This document shows positions 24,946 to 33,212 of a stretch of DNA of 44,901 bases, in pieces. The notes under the pieces are model-generated. The model had not been told where the DNA came from, did not search any database, and saw nothing but the letters and a program-made list of their open reading frames with translations. The position numbers and the translations under genes were made by a program. The stretch spans positions 1-44,901 of the forward strand of contig CAMHGK010000003.1 of assembly GCA_946184695.1 (NCBI GenBank), in the 5' to 3' direction. The DNA comes from an uncultured Bacteroidales bacterium. Its GTDB lineage: Bacteria > Bacteroidota > Bacteroidia > Bacteroidales > Paludibacteraceae. Position 1 is the stretch's first letter; the number at the start of each line of letters is the position of its first letter.

Positions 24946-26803
24946 GTGTGTTGACAGCTTTACGAATTTCTGAAGGTTTCTGCTTGTCAATAGGCAACTT
25001 ATATAAGTCCCATGTTTCTTCAAACTCCCAATTTGCCCGTAATGTAAGCTTTTGCGGGAAGTAGAACACAGGCTCCGGCTGACGCCGCATTCTCCAATCA
25101 CCGGTAGTCCATTTGCCGTCGTTATTGACATCAATGAAGGCTCGCAGATAGTATGACGTAGGTTTGAGATACTCGAATCTGGTTCCATCAGGCAGAGCCG
25201 GCAACTCCCGCACCACAGCATCCTTATCAGAGAGAATCTGAATGACTACATTCTCATAGTATGGCTCAAGCTTCACTATGAGCGTAGAGTATTGGTCAAG
25301 CGAAAGAGTCTGAAAACTGATAGATAGCTTGTCGTTGGTTTTGCCGTATAAGTTAACGATAGCACCGCTATCAACTTCAAGCAGATACTTGGTCTCAGGC
25401 AACCACTGCTGACCAACATTCAAAAACATACCCGCACTGTCGGCCTCAATCTGCAATGGTATAGCAAGCTTCGTAGTATCGTTAATCTGATACAGATGCA
25501 TACTGTCAGAACTATAGCGACTGATTGGCAACGCAAATCTCAGAGTCAGCGGTCGATAGATGTCAAACTTCTTAGAACCGTTATTAGTGATTTGCATTTT
25601 TTGCTCTTCATCGCTACGTGCGTTTTTCTGATTAGCAGCTTGTCGCGGTGCACGATATACCACGCGCATGGTGTCGGTTTGGGGTTTAAGCTGATAGACG
25701 CTGTCGGATTTGAGATAGTCGATTTTTACGAGCAACGAGTCCATCGTAATGACTGCCGAATCGGTCAACCAATAGTTGATGGTATCGAACGTAGCATTAG
25801 GCTGACAAAAGGCATCTTTAAGCCAATCTCCGTTGATCGACTCGACATTGGGCATAGAGTCTTGCGGAGCATTGAAATAGATAGAGAACAGATGTCGCTC
25901 AGACCGCAGAACACGAGTGATATACTGGCGCACCTTGTTTTCTTTGAAGTAAATGAGTACCAAACTATCAGGCTTATAGTAAGTCTTTTGCTTAGTCAAG
26001 ATGGTGTCAATATAGGTAAGAGTGTCGTACAAGATTTCACCATCGGATATTCTCTGTGCGATGGTATCATGCCAAATGGTATCTGAAGTGACTTCGTTAA
26101 CCATAGTGGGACGAATGATAGAATCATACATGGCAAGTGCTTCACCCGGCTGATACTGATAGTCTTTGCTGACATCGTTGAGTGCATAAATTCGATAATT
26201 GCTCTCGCGTACATTCTTAATCAGAAAATTACCATTGGCATCTGTCTTGGCTATACGCACAAAAGGGTTCGAATCAAATGCTGAATCATTCAGGTTGCTA
26301 TGAATACCTACCATGACCGTTCCTACGGGATTGAGGTCTTCGGCATTAAGCAATATGCCGCCTATTTGCATGGAGTCGATCTGAGGACCGGTAGAGAATG
26401 AGAAAGTGTAACCCTTGATTGGGTTCTTCTCATTGTTGTCGCAGATGGCTGAACCGAAATCTATGGTATAGGTGGTTGAGTCAAGCAAGTCCTGCTCGAA
26501 CTTAACAATCAGCCTTTTGCCTATAGCTCTGACCTCGGGCGGACGCTGCTGAGGAGGCGAAACAAGTACGTTGTCAGTAACCTTGTCTAACTGTATGTAT
26601 TCGTCGAAGAATACCTCAAATATCTTACCGGTATAGTTGACCGAGCCGTTCTCCGGCATCTCCTTAACAATCACAGGCGGTTTTTCGTCTTTAGGCCCTC
26701 CTTGCGGACCTACTCCGCGATTAGCACATGCACATATAGCCGCAAGCACAATAACTAATAGAAGCCGTGATGCTATATTTATCCGAAACTTATTTGTCAT
26801 CAA
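24935..26803 (-). CDS. Lipoprotein with N-terminal Big_5 (Ig-like) domain
   Basis: A 622-residue secreted or surface lipoprotein: hydrophobic signal LLLVIVLAAICACA with a Cys-containing cleavage region at about residues 24-26. The N-terminal Ig-like Big_5 domain has the marks GPQGGPKDEKPPVIVKEMPENG (given from GPQGGPKDEKPP) and FEVFFDEYIQLDKV. It then includes a carboxypeptidase-regulatory-like stretch (DANGNFLIKNVRESNYRIYA, about 190-210) and long beta-rich regions. No enzyme motif. This is a well-conserved Bacteroidota lipoprotein of unknown function. Its ATG overlaps the end of the DUF2851 gene by 14 bp, so it is translationally coupled. Last gene of the cluster, ending in a tandem repeat. 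Confidence 0.88.
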   Translation of the reverse strand: MMTNKFRINIASRLLLVIVLAAICACANRGVGPQGGPKDEKPPVIVKEMPENGSVNYTGKIFEVFFDEYIQLDKVTDNVLVSPPQQRPPEVRAIGKRLIVKFEQDLLDSTTYTIDFGSAICDNNEKNPIKGYTFSFSTGPQIDSMQIGGILLNAEDLNPVGTVMVGIHSNLNDSAFDSNPFVRIAKTDANGNFLIKNVRESNYRIYALNDVSKDYQYQPGEALAMYDSIIRPTMVNEVTSDTIWHDTIAQRISDGEILYDTLTYIDTILTKQKTYYKPDSLVLIYFKENKVRQYITRVLRSERHLFSIYFNAPQDSMPNVESINGDWLKDAFCQPNATFDTINYWLTDSAVITMDSLLVKIDYLKSDSVYQLKPQTDTMRVVYRAPRQAANQKNARSDEEQKMQITNNGSKKFDIYRPLTLRFALPISRYSSDSMHLYQINDTTKLAIPLQIEADSAGMFLNVGQQWLPETKYLLEVDSGAIVNLYGKTNDKLSISFQTLSLDQYSTLIVKLEPYYENVVIQILSDKDAVVRELPALPDGTRFEYLKPTSYYLRAFIDVNNDGKWTTGDWRMRRQPEPVFYFPQKLTLRANWEFEETWDLYKLPIDKQKPSEIRKAVNTQKR

Positions 26804-28031
26804 AAACAGATTTAGTGAATATATTGTACCCTACCTCGCAATCGAAACAACGATTTGCAACGCAATAGTTTTGAGTAAGATGAATAAAAACCTGTGAATC
26901 AGCGGCATTATTGATACTCATACCGAGGTCAATCCAATCGCTGATGATATGGTTGTTTTCGGCGGGCAAGTCCTGAAGTATCCGACATGACTGAAGCACA
27001 TAGCTATCATCATCTATGTGTTTTCCGTAGGCATACATATATGGTACTACAGAGTTGATAATTAGCAAATCAACTGAACTTTTACCGAGTTGCTGCCCTA
27101 CTCTGCCATCTCCGAGTTTCAATGAAAAGGCTTTGCGGATTTGTTTGAGATCGCAGGTAGTAACAAAGGTGGAGAATAGAGCTTCAGTCTGGTAAATGAG
27201 TTGTGCAAATTGTCGGACCCTGAGATGCGGGAAATTCTGAGGTCTCATTCTAAGGCGCTTCCATAATGAGTCATCTATTGGAACCAATGAGAACTTCTTG
27301 CGTAAGAAGTCGTATTCGGTAGTCAGGCGGTTTTGGTATTGTTGGTCTTCGACATATTTAAGAAGTCCTGCCTGACCTAAAAGCAGTGCTTCCAACTGGA
27401 ATAGCGAGTTGCGATGCTTACGTAAAACTGCAATAGGCGTTTGCTTGGCAAGCATCTCAAATGGGAGACCGTTGGTATGAAAACCAAAATTATGAGCGAG
27501 GGTAATATAGAAACTGTCTTCCCAACTATTGTGCGTCAGCGCAAGCAAGGTTCTAATGTCGTTAGTCTTGCGCTCCATTCTGTCGGCAAATAACACATCG
27601 CGCCAATGCTCTGATAGCAGCGACGGATTGTTGCGTAATGAAGTATTGCACATCTCCTGTTTTTCAGTCAGGAATCTGCGAAGATGAATTTCTTTGTCAG
27701 CAAAGCGCAATTCGCACTGCACAATAGCCTCGCCACGACTGTTATATATCAGTTTGTCGGCTTTGCAAACAACGTGGAGAATAGTGTTGTCGTATGATTT
27801 GTCGGTATGGTGATGATGGCGAAACCAATCAGAAGAGCGTATGTGCATTTCAACATTTCCCGTCCACAGCATATCACCAATTTTTATTGTTGCTCCGAAA
27901 AAGTCGGGGCCTGAGTCGGTGTTGTATTTTCCTATGTTTATAACTTCGATAGACCTTCCATCCGTAGTTTGCTGCGTAAATGGAAGAAACAGGCGCCGCA
28001 TCCAAATATAATGTAAGAGCAGTTCGGGCAT
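26790..28031 (-). CDS. DUF2851 family protein
   Basis: A 413-residue protein of a family conserved across Bacteroidota and of unknown function. Landmarks: PELLLHYIWMRRLF, IEVINIGKYNTDSGPDFFGA, WTGNVEMHIRSSDWFRHHHH and YDNTILHVV. The N-terminal region has an arrangement reminiscent of PD-(D/E)XK nucleases, as the family is sometimes linked to them, but I cannot confirm a catalytic triad here. I chose the ATG at 28031 rather than 28127: the family start is MPELLLHYIW, and the longer frame would overlap the deacetylase gene by 71 bp. The chosen start leaves a 25-bp gap. Confidence 0.85.
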   Translation of the reverse strand: MPELLLHYIWMRRLFLPFTQQTTDGRSIEVINIGKYNTDSGPDFFGATIKIGDMLWTGNVEMHIRSSDWFRHHHHTDKSYDNTILHVVCKADKLIYNSRGEAIVQCELRFADKEIHLRRFLTEKQEMCNTSLRNNPSLLSEHWRDVLFADRMERKTNDIRTLLALTHNSWEDSFYITLAHNFGFHTNGLPFEMLAKQTPIAVLRKHRNSLFQLEALLLGQAGLLKYVEDQQYQNRLTTEYDFLRKKFSLVPIDDSLWKRLRMRPQNFPHLRVRQFAQLIYQTEALFSTFVTTCDLKQIRKAFSLKLGDGRVGQQLGKSSVDLLIINSVVPYMYAYGKHIDDDSYVLQSCRILQDLPAENNHIISDWIDLGMSINNAADSQVFIHLTQNYCVANRCFDCEVGYNIFTKSVFDDK

Positions 28032-28056
28032 GAGAGGAACTATTTGTTGTGGAGCA

Positions 28057-28683
28057 CTATAGTTTATCGAATGAATATCCCTCAGACATGAGCCATTTAA
28101 TACACTCAGGGAGGGCTGAAATAACATTTTTCTCTGACTTTACTGAGTCGTGGAAGTTGATGACAGAACCGTTGCGTGTATATCGGCGAACTATGTCAAG
28201 AATCTTCTGTGGGGTATATCGTGGATTATAGTCATGGGTGAGCACATCCCATAAGACAATCTTATGTGTAGCAGCTATCTGATGTTTCTGTGAAAGACTC
28301 ATTCTGCCGTAAGGCGGACGGAAAAGTCGCGGCGAAACTCCATAATTGCTCATAAGTTCATCGGTGCTCCTGACATCATCAATATATGCCTTGGCGGGCG
28401 TTTGCCATCCCGGAAGATGATGGTAGGTATGATTTCCTACGCTATGACCCTCGCTCAGTATTAGTTCAAAAATATCAGGATGCTTTCGGATGTTGTCGCC
28501 GACACAAAAGAAGGTAGCCTTAACGTCGTATCGCCTGAGTATTGCCAATATCTCTGTTGTCACTCCTTCGATGGGTCCGTCGTCGAAAGTGAGATATACT
28601 ATTTTGCGAGTGCTATCCTTGCGCCACAAGACATTAGGATAACACCGCTGGAGCCACGTAGGGAATTGGTATAGAATACGCAT
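28057..28683 (-). CDS. Polysaccharide deacetylase (NodB homology, carbohydrate esterase 4)
   Basis: A 208-residue CE4 enzyme expected to remove N- or O-acetyl groups from a glycan. Motif 1 is YLTFDDGPIEG (catalytic Asp and metal Asp in DD), motif 2 is HSVGNHTYHH (metal His pair HxxxH), motif 3 is RPPYGRM and motif 4/5 includes VLWDVLTHDYNPR and VINFHDS. No signal peptide is obvious, though the start IRILYQFPTWLQRCYP could be a short anchor. It sits between the ROK kinase and DUF2851 genes in the minus-strand cluster, and may act on the same surface glycan as the upstream sugar genes. Confidence 0.92.
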   Translation of the reverse strand: MRILYQFPTWLQRCYPNVLWRKDSTRKIVYLTFDDGPIEGVTTEILAILRRYDVKATFFCVGDNIRKHPDIFELILSEGHSVGNHTYHHLPGWQTPAKAYIDDVRSTDELMSNYGVSPRLFRPPYGRMSLSQKHQIAATHKIVLWDVLTHDYNPRYTPQKILDIVRRYTRNGSVINFHDSVKSEKNVISALPECIKWLMSEGYSFDKL

Positions 28684-28710
28684 TAAGACAAGCTGTGAAT
28701 TGTGTTTGAT

Positions 28711-29712
28711 TTACTGGTGGTCATCGGGAGCCGGCGTCATAGGAGCTTGTGCGTCAACGTCCCAAACCAAAGCCGAGGCACCGAGTATAGCAGCGTCGGA
28801 GTCCTTCAGGCTTGAGAATAGCACTTTAACTTTGTCCTTCCAGAAACGAACCACGTTCTCGTTCATTGAGCGAACGATAGGCTGCATGAGTATATCGCCT
28901 GCTTTTGTCAGTCCACCGAAGAGAACAATAGCTTCTGGAGCTGAGAAAGCAATAAAATCGGCAAGTTTGGCACCAAGCAAGTTACCTGTGTATTCAAATA
29001 TCTGCTTGGCCATCTCGTCGCCTTTCATAGCTGCATCGAATACGTCTTTTGATGTAACGTTTTCGCAAGGCATGTCTCTTAGCAGTGATGGTCGGTCTGT
29101 GGTAGAAAGGAGTTCTTGAGCCGTACGAGCCACGCCGTTGGCCGATGCGTACGCTTCAATGCAACCTTTCTGACCGCAACCGCAGAGGCGTGCCGAACTG
29201 TCGCGAATAATCTTTGTATGTCCGAGTTCGCCGGCAAAACCGTCGTGTCCGTAAACCACCTTTCCGTCGATTACGATGCCTGAGCCCACACCGGTGCCGA
29301 GAGTAATCATGATAAAGTTCTTCATACCCTTAGCCACACCGAATGTCATCTCACCCATAGCAGCTGCGTTAGCATCGTTGGTTATGCGGCATGGTACTCC
29401 CATTCGGTCAGAGATAAGACGTGCAAACGGTACAATTCCTTTCCACGGAAGATTTGGTGCGTTCTCGATATTGCCGGTATAGTAGTTGGCATTAGGGGCT
29501 CCAACTCCCACTCCTCGCACATTCTCAATACCTCCTTGTGCCTCCACAAGTTTCATCATTTCAGCACATAGAACATCACAATACTCATTGATATCGGTGT
29601 ACTGCTGAGTTTTGATGGAGGATGAGTTGAGCACATTACCTCTCACATCGACGATACCGAACTTGGTGTTCGTTCCGCCCATGTCTATTCCAAGTACGTA
29701 TGGTTTTTCCAT
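28711..29712 (-). CDS. ROK family sugar kinase (glucokinase type)
   Basis: A 333-residue ATP-dependent hexose kinase, probably phosphorylating glucose or a related hexose(amine) in the cytoplasm. N-terminal phosphate motif LGIDMGGTNTKFGIVD (about 7-22), substrate motif ITNDANAAAMGE and the ROK signature GELGHTKII with a zinc site LCGCGQKGCIE (CxCGxxGCxE, about 182-192). The C-terminal adenosine motif IVLFGGLTKAGD is present. Starts 24 bp after the ATP-grasp gene. No helix-turn-helix, so an enzyme rather than a NagC-like repressor. Confidence 0.93.
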   Translation of the reverse strand: MEKPYVLGIDMGGTNTKFGIVDVRGNVLNSSSIKTQQYTDINEYCDVLCAEMMKLVEAQGGIENVRGVGVGAPNANYYTGNIENAPNLPWKGIVPFARLISDRMGVPCRITNDANAAAMGEMTFGVAKGMKNFIMITLGTGVGSGIVIDGKVVYGHDGFAGELGHTKIIRDSSARLCGCGQKGCIEAYASANGVARTAQELLSTTDRPSLLRDMPCENVTSKDVFDAAMKGDEMAKQIFEYTGNLLGAKLADFIAFSAPEAIVLFGGLTKAGDILMQPIVRSMNENVVRFWKDKVKVLFSSLKDSDAAILGASALVWDVDAQAPMTPAPDDHQ

Positions 29713-29736
29713 GATTATAAGGTTTTTAGTTGTTTG

Positions 29737-30987
29737 TTATATGATGTTTTGTTTTCTACCTAAGAATGTGTCCAAAAACAATTGTTCTGATTGTTCTATT
29801 GACTGAATTGTAAGTACCTCGCGCGGTGCAGATAGTATGGCATAACCAAATTTATCGCGGTCGCCATCATCGATATACTGCCCATAATGCTGTCCTGCAC
29901 GCAATCCGTCATGTCGCTCAAAATGCACCTTAATTCGCGGGTCAAGGAACTTAGTGATGTCGGTATCACATACCGAATCGGAATTGGCAGGAATATCATA
30001 TCCGAACCACATGCTCGAAACCGGTCCGCAGAGATAGTTGCCCTGCTCTACTTTGCCTCCATGCAAGACGTTGATATAATCGCGCATATAGTCGTGTCCT
30101 GACGCGAGACTTACAGTGTGAGAGCAGATAAAACCGCTACTTCGCGCTCCCATCTCTACGGGGGTAAATGTACCGTCGTCTTTCATTATAATCTCAAGGT
30201 GACCGAACATGGAGCAGAGTCCGAGTGCTTTATAGCACAATATTCCGAAATCGGCTATACGATTCCATGTCGCATCATCATATTTGAGTGAGTTCCAGTG
30301 ATGCTTCACGGTCACACGGTTGCTTGGAGCATTGACTGAGTGATATTGAATACTGCTACCATAGCAGTTGATATTGCCAAAACTATCACCGAGCATATCG
30401 ACCGTAAACTCCTCTCCCTCTACAAATTCTTCTATCAAACACTGATTGTCGAAACTTATTTGTTGAGCCAGAATCATAGCTTTTTGCAACTCTTCGCGAC
30501 TGCGTCCCTTAGGCAGTATCGTTATCCCTCGCGAACTTGCTGCTACGTTAGGCTTGCATATTAGTTTCATGCGCTGCGATAATTCATAGACATCCTCAAG
30601 TGTGAGCTCGGTACTGAATTTAGAAATCCGATTGAATAGTCCCGCCCGCATCCATGCATCGCGCATCTGCTCTTTCTCGAGCACATGGTCGAACATGCCG
30701 GGCATTGTGCAGTTGCCGCACCAGCGATTGATAGCATTGACGGTTGGAGCTGCAAGGTCAATACTCGAAAGAGCGCCATCGACCCTGTTTTTTAATCCTA
30801 ACTCTTCCAATCGGCGAATTATACCATCAGCGTCTTTAACATCTAATTGCAAGAACATATCGCAGTCGAAGTTGGCTTTATCGCGCCACGACACCGCTAT
30901 CACTTTATATCCGAACTCACGGAGTTTGCACACCTGCCCCCAGAGGAGCTGATTGTCGCCAAGCAGTACAAAATAGTCTTTTTTCAT
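29737..30987 (-). CDS. ATP-grasp domain protein (carbamoyl-phosphate synthase-like fold)
   Basis: A 416-residue ATP-grasp ligase. Layout: N-terminal pre-ATP-grasp fold (FVLLGDNQLLWGQVCKLREFG), then ATP-binding KLICKPNVAASSRGITIL, EEFVEGEEFTVDML and the metal-binding GHLEIIMKDDGTFTPVEMGAR (LEII and VEMGAR hold the acidic ligands). Such ligases make an acylphosphate and join it to an amine. In glycan clusters they often attach an amino acid or similar group to a sugar. Substrate unknown. Preceded by GAAGGAG five bases before ATG, an unusually strong Shine-Dalgarno for this phylum, 9 bp after the acyltransferase stop. Confidence 0.85.
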   Translation of the reverse strand: MKKDYFVLLGDNQLLWGQVCKLREFGYKVIAVSWRDKANFDCDMFLQLDVKDADGIIRRLEELGLKNRVDGALSSIDLAAPTVNAINRWCGNCTMPGMFDHVLEKEQMRDAWMRAGLFNRISKFSTELTLEDVYELSQRMKLICKPNVAASSRGITILPKGRSREELQKAMILAQQISFDNQCLIEEFVEGEEFTVDMLGDSFGNINCYGSSIQYHSVNAPSNRVTVKHHWNSLKYDDATWNRIADFGILCYKALGLCSMFGHLEIIMKDDGTFTPVEMGARSSGFICSHTVSLASGHDYMRDYINVLHGGKVEQGNYLCGPVSSMWFGYDIPANSDSVCDTDITKFLDPRIKVHFERHDGLRAGQHYGQYIDDGDRDKFGYAILSAPREVLTIQSIEQSEQLFLDTFLGRKQNII

Positions 30988-30996
30988 TGTCTCCTT

Positions 30997-31524
30997 CTAT
31001 GCTACCATTGCATGAAGGAGAGGCTCTGCTGCTTGCGAATTACCCCCCCCCCATGTGGATTTATTAGTATTCGTATCTATTTTCCTTACAAAACGTGCCG
31101 GATTGCCATGCCAGAGTTCGCCGGCAGGTACATGGTGAGTGACAACGCTACCCATACCAATCATTGCATTCTCACCAATAGTTATTCCACAAAGAATCGA
31201 GCATCCGGCACCTATGCTCGCTCCACGCTTGATTATGGTTTTTTCCAATATCCAATCTTGGTTCTTGGCACGCGGGTAACGGTCGTTGGTGAACGAAACG
31301 TTGGCCCCTACCTGCACGTTATCTTCAATTACAACACCATCCCATATCTGTACGCCGTTTTTTATAGTCACGTTATTGCCAATGACGGCTCCGTTCTCTA
31401 TATAGCAATGTGAACAGATATTGCAGTTCTCGCCAATTTGTGCCTTAGGGAGAACCACACAATACTGCCAAATGTTAGTTGATTCAGGCACCTTAGCCTG
31501 ACAATCACTCAATGGGTGTATCAT
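30997..31524 (-). CDS. Hexapeptide-repeat (LbH) acyltransferase, FdtC/WbbJ-like, with G10 tract near the end
   Basis: A 175-residue left-handed beta-helix acyltransferase, expected to acetylate an amino sugar on a nucleotide. Hexapeptide runs include GENCNICSHCYIENGAVIG, GVVIEDNVQVGANVSF and GASIGAGCSILCGITIGENA (parts given); YPRAKNQDW is typical of FdtC-like proteins. I use the ATG at 31524: it overlaps the FdtA-like stop as ATGA, and the longer 31599 frame has no homology. The 3' end holds ten G (31043-31052 on the plus strand as C), coding Trp-Gly-Gly-Gly; one G more gives an immediate stop and one fewer a different tail. Next gene starts 9 bp on. Confidence 0.88.
   Translation of the reverse strand: MIHPLSDCQAKVPESTNIWQYCVVLPKAQIGENCNICSHCYIENGAVIGNNVTIKNGVQIWDGVVIEDNVQVGANVSFTNDRYPRAKNQDWILEKTIIKRGASIGAGCSILCGITIGENAMIGMGSVVTHHVPAGELWHGNPARFVRKIDTNTNKSTWGGGNSQAAEPLLHAMVA
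31043..31052 (-). repeat. G10 homopolymer inside the acyltransferase gene
   Basis: Ten C on the plus strand, ten G in the coding strand, 46 bp before the stop codon of the acyltransferase gene. G9 would replace the last 13 residues by a different 13-residue tail; G11 would end the protein right after Gly-Gly-Gly. Confidence 0.9.
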
Positions 31525-31937
31525 AATCCTTTGTATTTCAAAAAGTCTTGATAGTCGCGTATGTAATCTTCTGCTTGATAGTGCTCTGAGGCAAGACATA
31601 GCAGCACGGCTCCTGACGAGAAGTCATCGAGGTCACGCCAAATGCCGGGCACGACAAGCAGCCCGTAGTATGAGCGTTTGAGATTGAAGGAATGTTTGTT
31701 TTTTCCATCATCAAGGGTAACGGTAAAAGACCCATTGGCAGCCACTATAAGTTGATACAGAGCCTTATGAGCATGAGCACCGCGACTTTCACCGCCTGGT
31801 ACATCATAGAGGTAATATACGCGCTTGATATCGAAAGGCACATCCGCTCCGCCTTCAATTGACGTCAAATTACCACGCGGGTCTGTAATCTTTCGAAGGT
31901 CGATAATTCGGCAATCGTTTATTGTTGTGTGTTTCAT
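31521..31937 (-). CDS. FdtA/WxcM-like cupin, dTDP-4-oxo-6-deoxyhexose 3,4-ketoisomerase
   Basis: A 138-residue cupin. RGAHAHKALYQLIVAANG (about 51-68) has the paired catalytic His of FdtA/QdtA, and RVYYLYDVPGG, LVVPGIWRDLDDFS and LASEHYQAEDYIRDY complete the family pattern. FdtA converts dTDP-4-keto-6-deoxyglucose to the 3-keto isomer on the way to Fuc3NAc or Qui3NAc. The next gene encodes an FdtC-like acetyltransferase, but no FdtB aminotransferase is in the window. First gene of the cluster; promoter about 185 bp upstream and a duplicated start region. Confidence 0.9.
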   Translation of the reverse strand: MKHTTINDCRIIDLRKITDPRGNLTSIEGGADVPFDIKRVYYLYDVPGGESRGAHAHKALYQLIVAANGSFTVTLDDGKNKHSFNLKRSYYGLLVVPGIWRDLDDFSSGAVLLCLASEHYQAEDYIRDYQDFLKYKGL

Positions 31938-31964
31938 ATTATTCTTTGTGCTTCATATTATTCT
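31933..31964. repeat. 19-bp duplication across the FdtA-like start codon
   Basis: TTCATATTATTCT is found at 31933-31945 and 31952-31964 (period 19). The upstream copy carries an extra ATG opening a five-codon frame (MKHKE, then TAA) that ends one base before the real ATG. It may act as a small upstream reading frame. Confidence 0.75.
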
Positions 31965-31988
31965 CAGTGTAAAATTACACATTTCCAC

Positions 31989-32083
31989 AAAAAAACACTT
32001 TTCGTCCTTGTAACATCTGATTACAAAAGGATTAGGCAACGCTTTTATCTTTATAGTTTGTTATAAAGCAATAAAATTATTGC
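31989..32083 (-). promoter_or_regulatory. Structured leader of the FdtA-like cluster, possible attenuator
   Basis: On the minus strand three hairpins follow each other: GCAATAA-type (32083 to 32068), CTTTATA/TATAAAG with six-base loop (32068 to 32049), and a stem of TCCTT(TT)GTAA with TTACAAGGA (32031 to 32005). The last is followed nine bases later by seven U. The shape would suit an attenuator, or the terminator of the AraC-glycosyltransferase transcript. Confidence 0.4.
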
Positions 32084-32125
32084 GCCGCAAAGGTGCATAT
32101 CTCAGATATTGTACCTTGCACGGTG

Positions 32126-32157
32126 CAAAATTAAACTTTTATTTCTTTTTGTGCAAA
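32126..32157 (-). promoter_or_regulatory. Promoter of the FdtA-like cluster
   Basis: Minus-strand TTTG (32157 to 32154), 20 bp, TAATTTTG (32133 to 32126): perfect match. It begins 30 bp after the stop of the glycosyltransferase gene; the predicted leader is about 183 nt. Confidence 0.78.
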
Positions 32158-32186
32158 TAAGAATTTTGAAAAAATCGAAAAAAACT

Positions 32187-33212
32187 CTATAGTGCCGCCA
32201 TTCCCTGCTTGCGATAGGTGCGTTCTTTGTAGAAGTGGAATGCAACAAAATGCAGCCACGAGCGCATGAAACGCAGTGCCTGACGATAGCGTGGTTCTGC
32301 GGCGAGATGCTCATAGCGCTTCAGCAGTTGCCGAGCATTACCATACTCCAAACGGTGCAAATAAAGCAAGAACTCCTTGTAAAATTCATAGTCTTGCAGT
32401 TGCAATTCGGTGAAACATGCATCTTGAGGGAATAACTCGTTTAGATACCGCCGAGTGTCGGCAAGGCCATGATGATAACTTAGATATTTGGGATGGTCAA
32501 ACGGTACGAAGGTTGCCGATTCCTTATAAATACGATATGTAACGAGCAGGTCATCCAAACATGCAAAATGCGTATGCTGCGACCATATAGCTTGTATGGG
32601 GTAGTCCTCAACTGGTAGTTGACGTCGAACAATCTCATCAAAATCGATGAGTTCAAGCATATCACGGCGAATCATCATACCGACAGGTTTGAAATACACC
32701 CCACCCTTATAGTCGGCAGAGAAATAGAAGTTACGAGCGCGGTCGGTCTTAGCCGTGACAGCAGGATTAAGCCCTGGCTCCTTGCGATTCTGACGAACAA
32801 AAAAACGATAACCATTAGAGCCCATCACTCCGACCTCAGTGTGTTCCAACATATAATGCATTTGCTTGTTGAGCGCGTGGTCGTCGATATAGAAATCATC
32901 ACCGGCTATGTCGCCAATAAACTGACCGGTGCATGCCCTTAAAGTACGGAAATAATTAGCTGTGATGCCGAGGTTCTTCGGTCCACTCAGCACTTTGACG
33001 ATATTGGGATAGTGTTCTTCAAATTGCTTGCAGATGCTAAGAGTTCGGTCGGTAGAGCAGTCCTCACCAACCACTACTTCTAAATCAAAGTCACCCTGTT
33101 GCATCAATATGCTCTCAAGAGTCTGACCGATAGTGTCTTCTTGATTATAAGTGATGACAGCTACTGATATTTTAATTTTGCCATTCATGTCCATGAAGAT
33201 ATTATTTTTCAT
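32187..33212 (-). CDS. Family 2 glycosyltransferase
   Basis: A 341-residue GT2 enzyme of GT-A fold. Opening ISVAVITYNQEDTIGQTLESIL (part), then EVVVGEDCSTDRTLSIC and the DxD-like metal site FIGDIAGDDFYID (about 90-102) are standard. It probably transfers a sugar for a cell-surface glycan. The start overlaps the AraC stop by 11 bp (ATGAAAAATAA arrangement), implying coupling. In-frame ATGs at 33194 and 33188 are possible, as the conserved core starts just after them. Own cluster promoter lies downstream, so this and araC form a separate transcript. Confidence 0.9.
   Translation of the reverse strand: MKNNIFMDMNGKIKISVAVITYNQEDTIGQTLESILMQQGDFDLEVVVGEDCSTDRTLSICKQFEEHYPNIVKVLSGPKNLGITANYFRTLRACTGQFIGDIAGDDFYIDDHALNKQMHYMLEHTEVGVMGSNGYRFFVRQNRKEPGLNPAVTAKTDRARNFYFSADYKGGVYFKPVGMMIRRDMLELIDFDEIVRRQLPVEDYPIQAIWSQHTHFACLDDLLVTYRIYKESATFVPFDHPKYLSYHHGLADTRRYLNELFPQDACFTELQLQDYEFYKEFLLYLHRLEYGNARQLLKRYEHLAAEPRYRQALRFMRSWLHFVAFHFYKERTYRKQGMAAL

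Noticed and set aside
28031-28127. Longer DUF2851 start at 28127
   Set aside because: It would overlap the deacetylase gene by 71 bp and the family start fits 28031.
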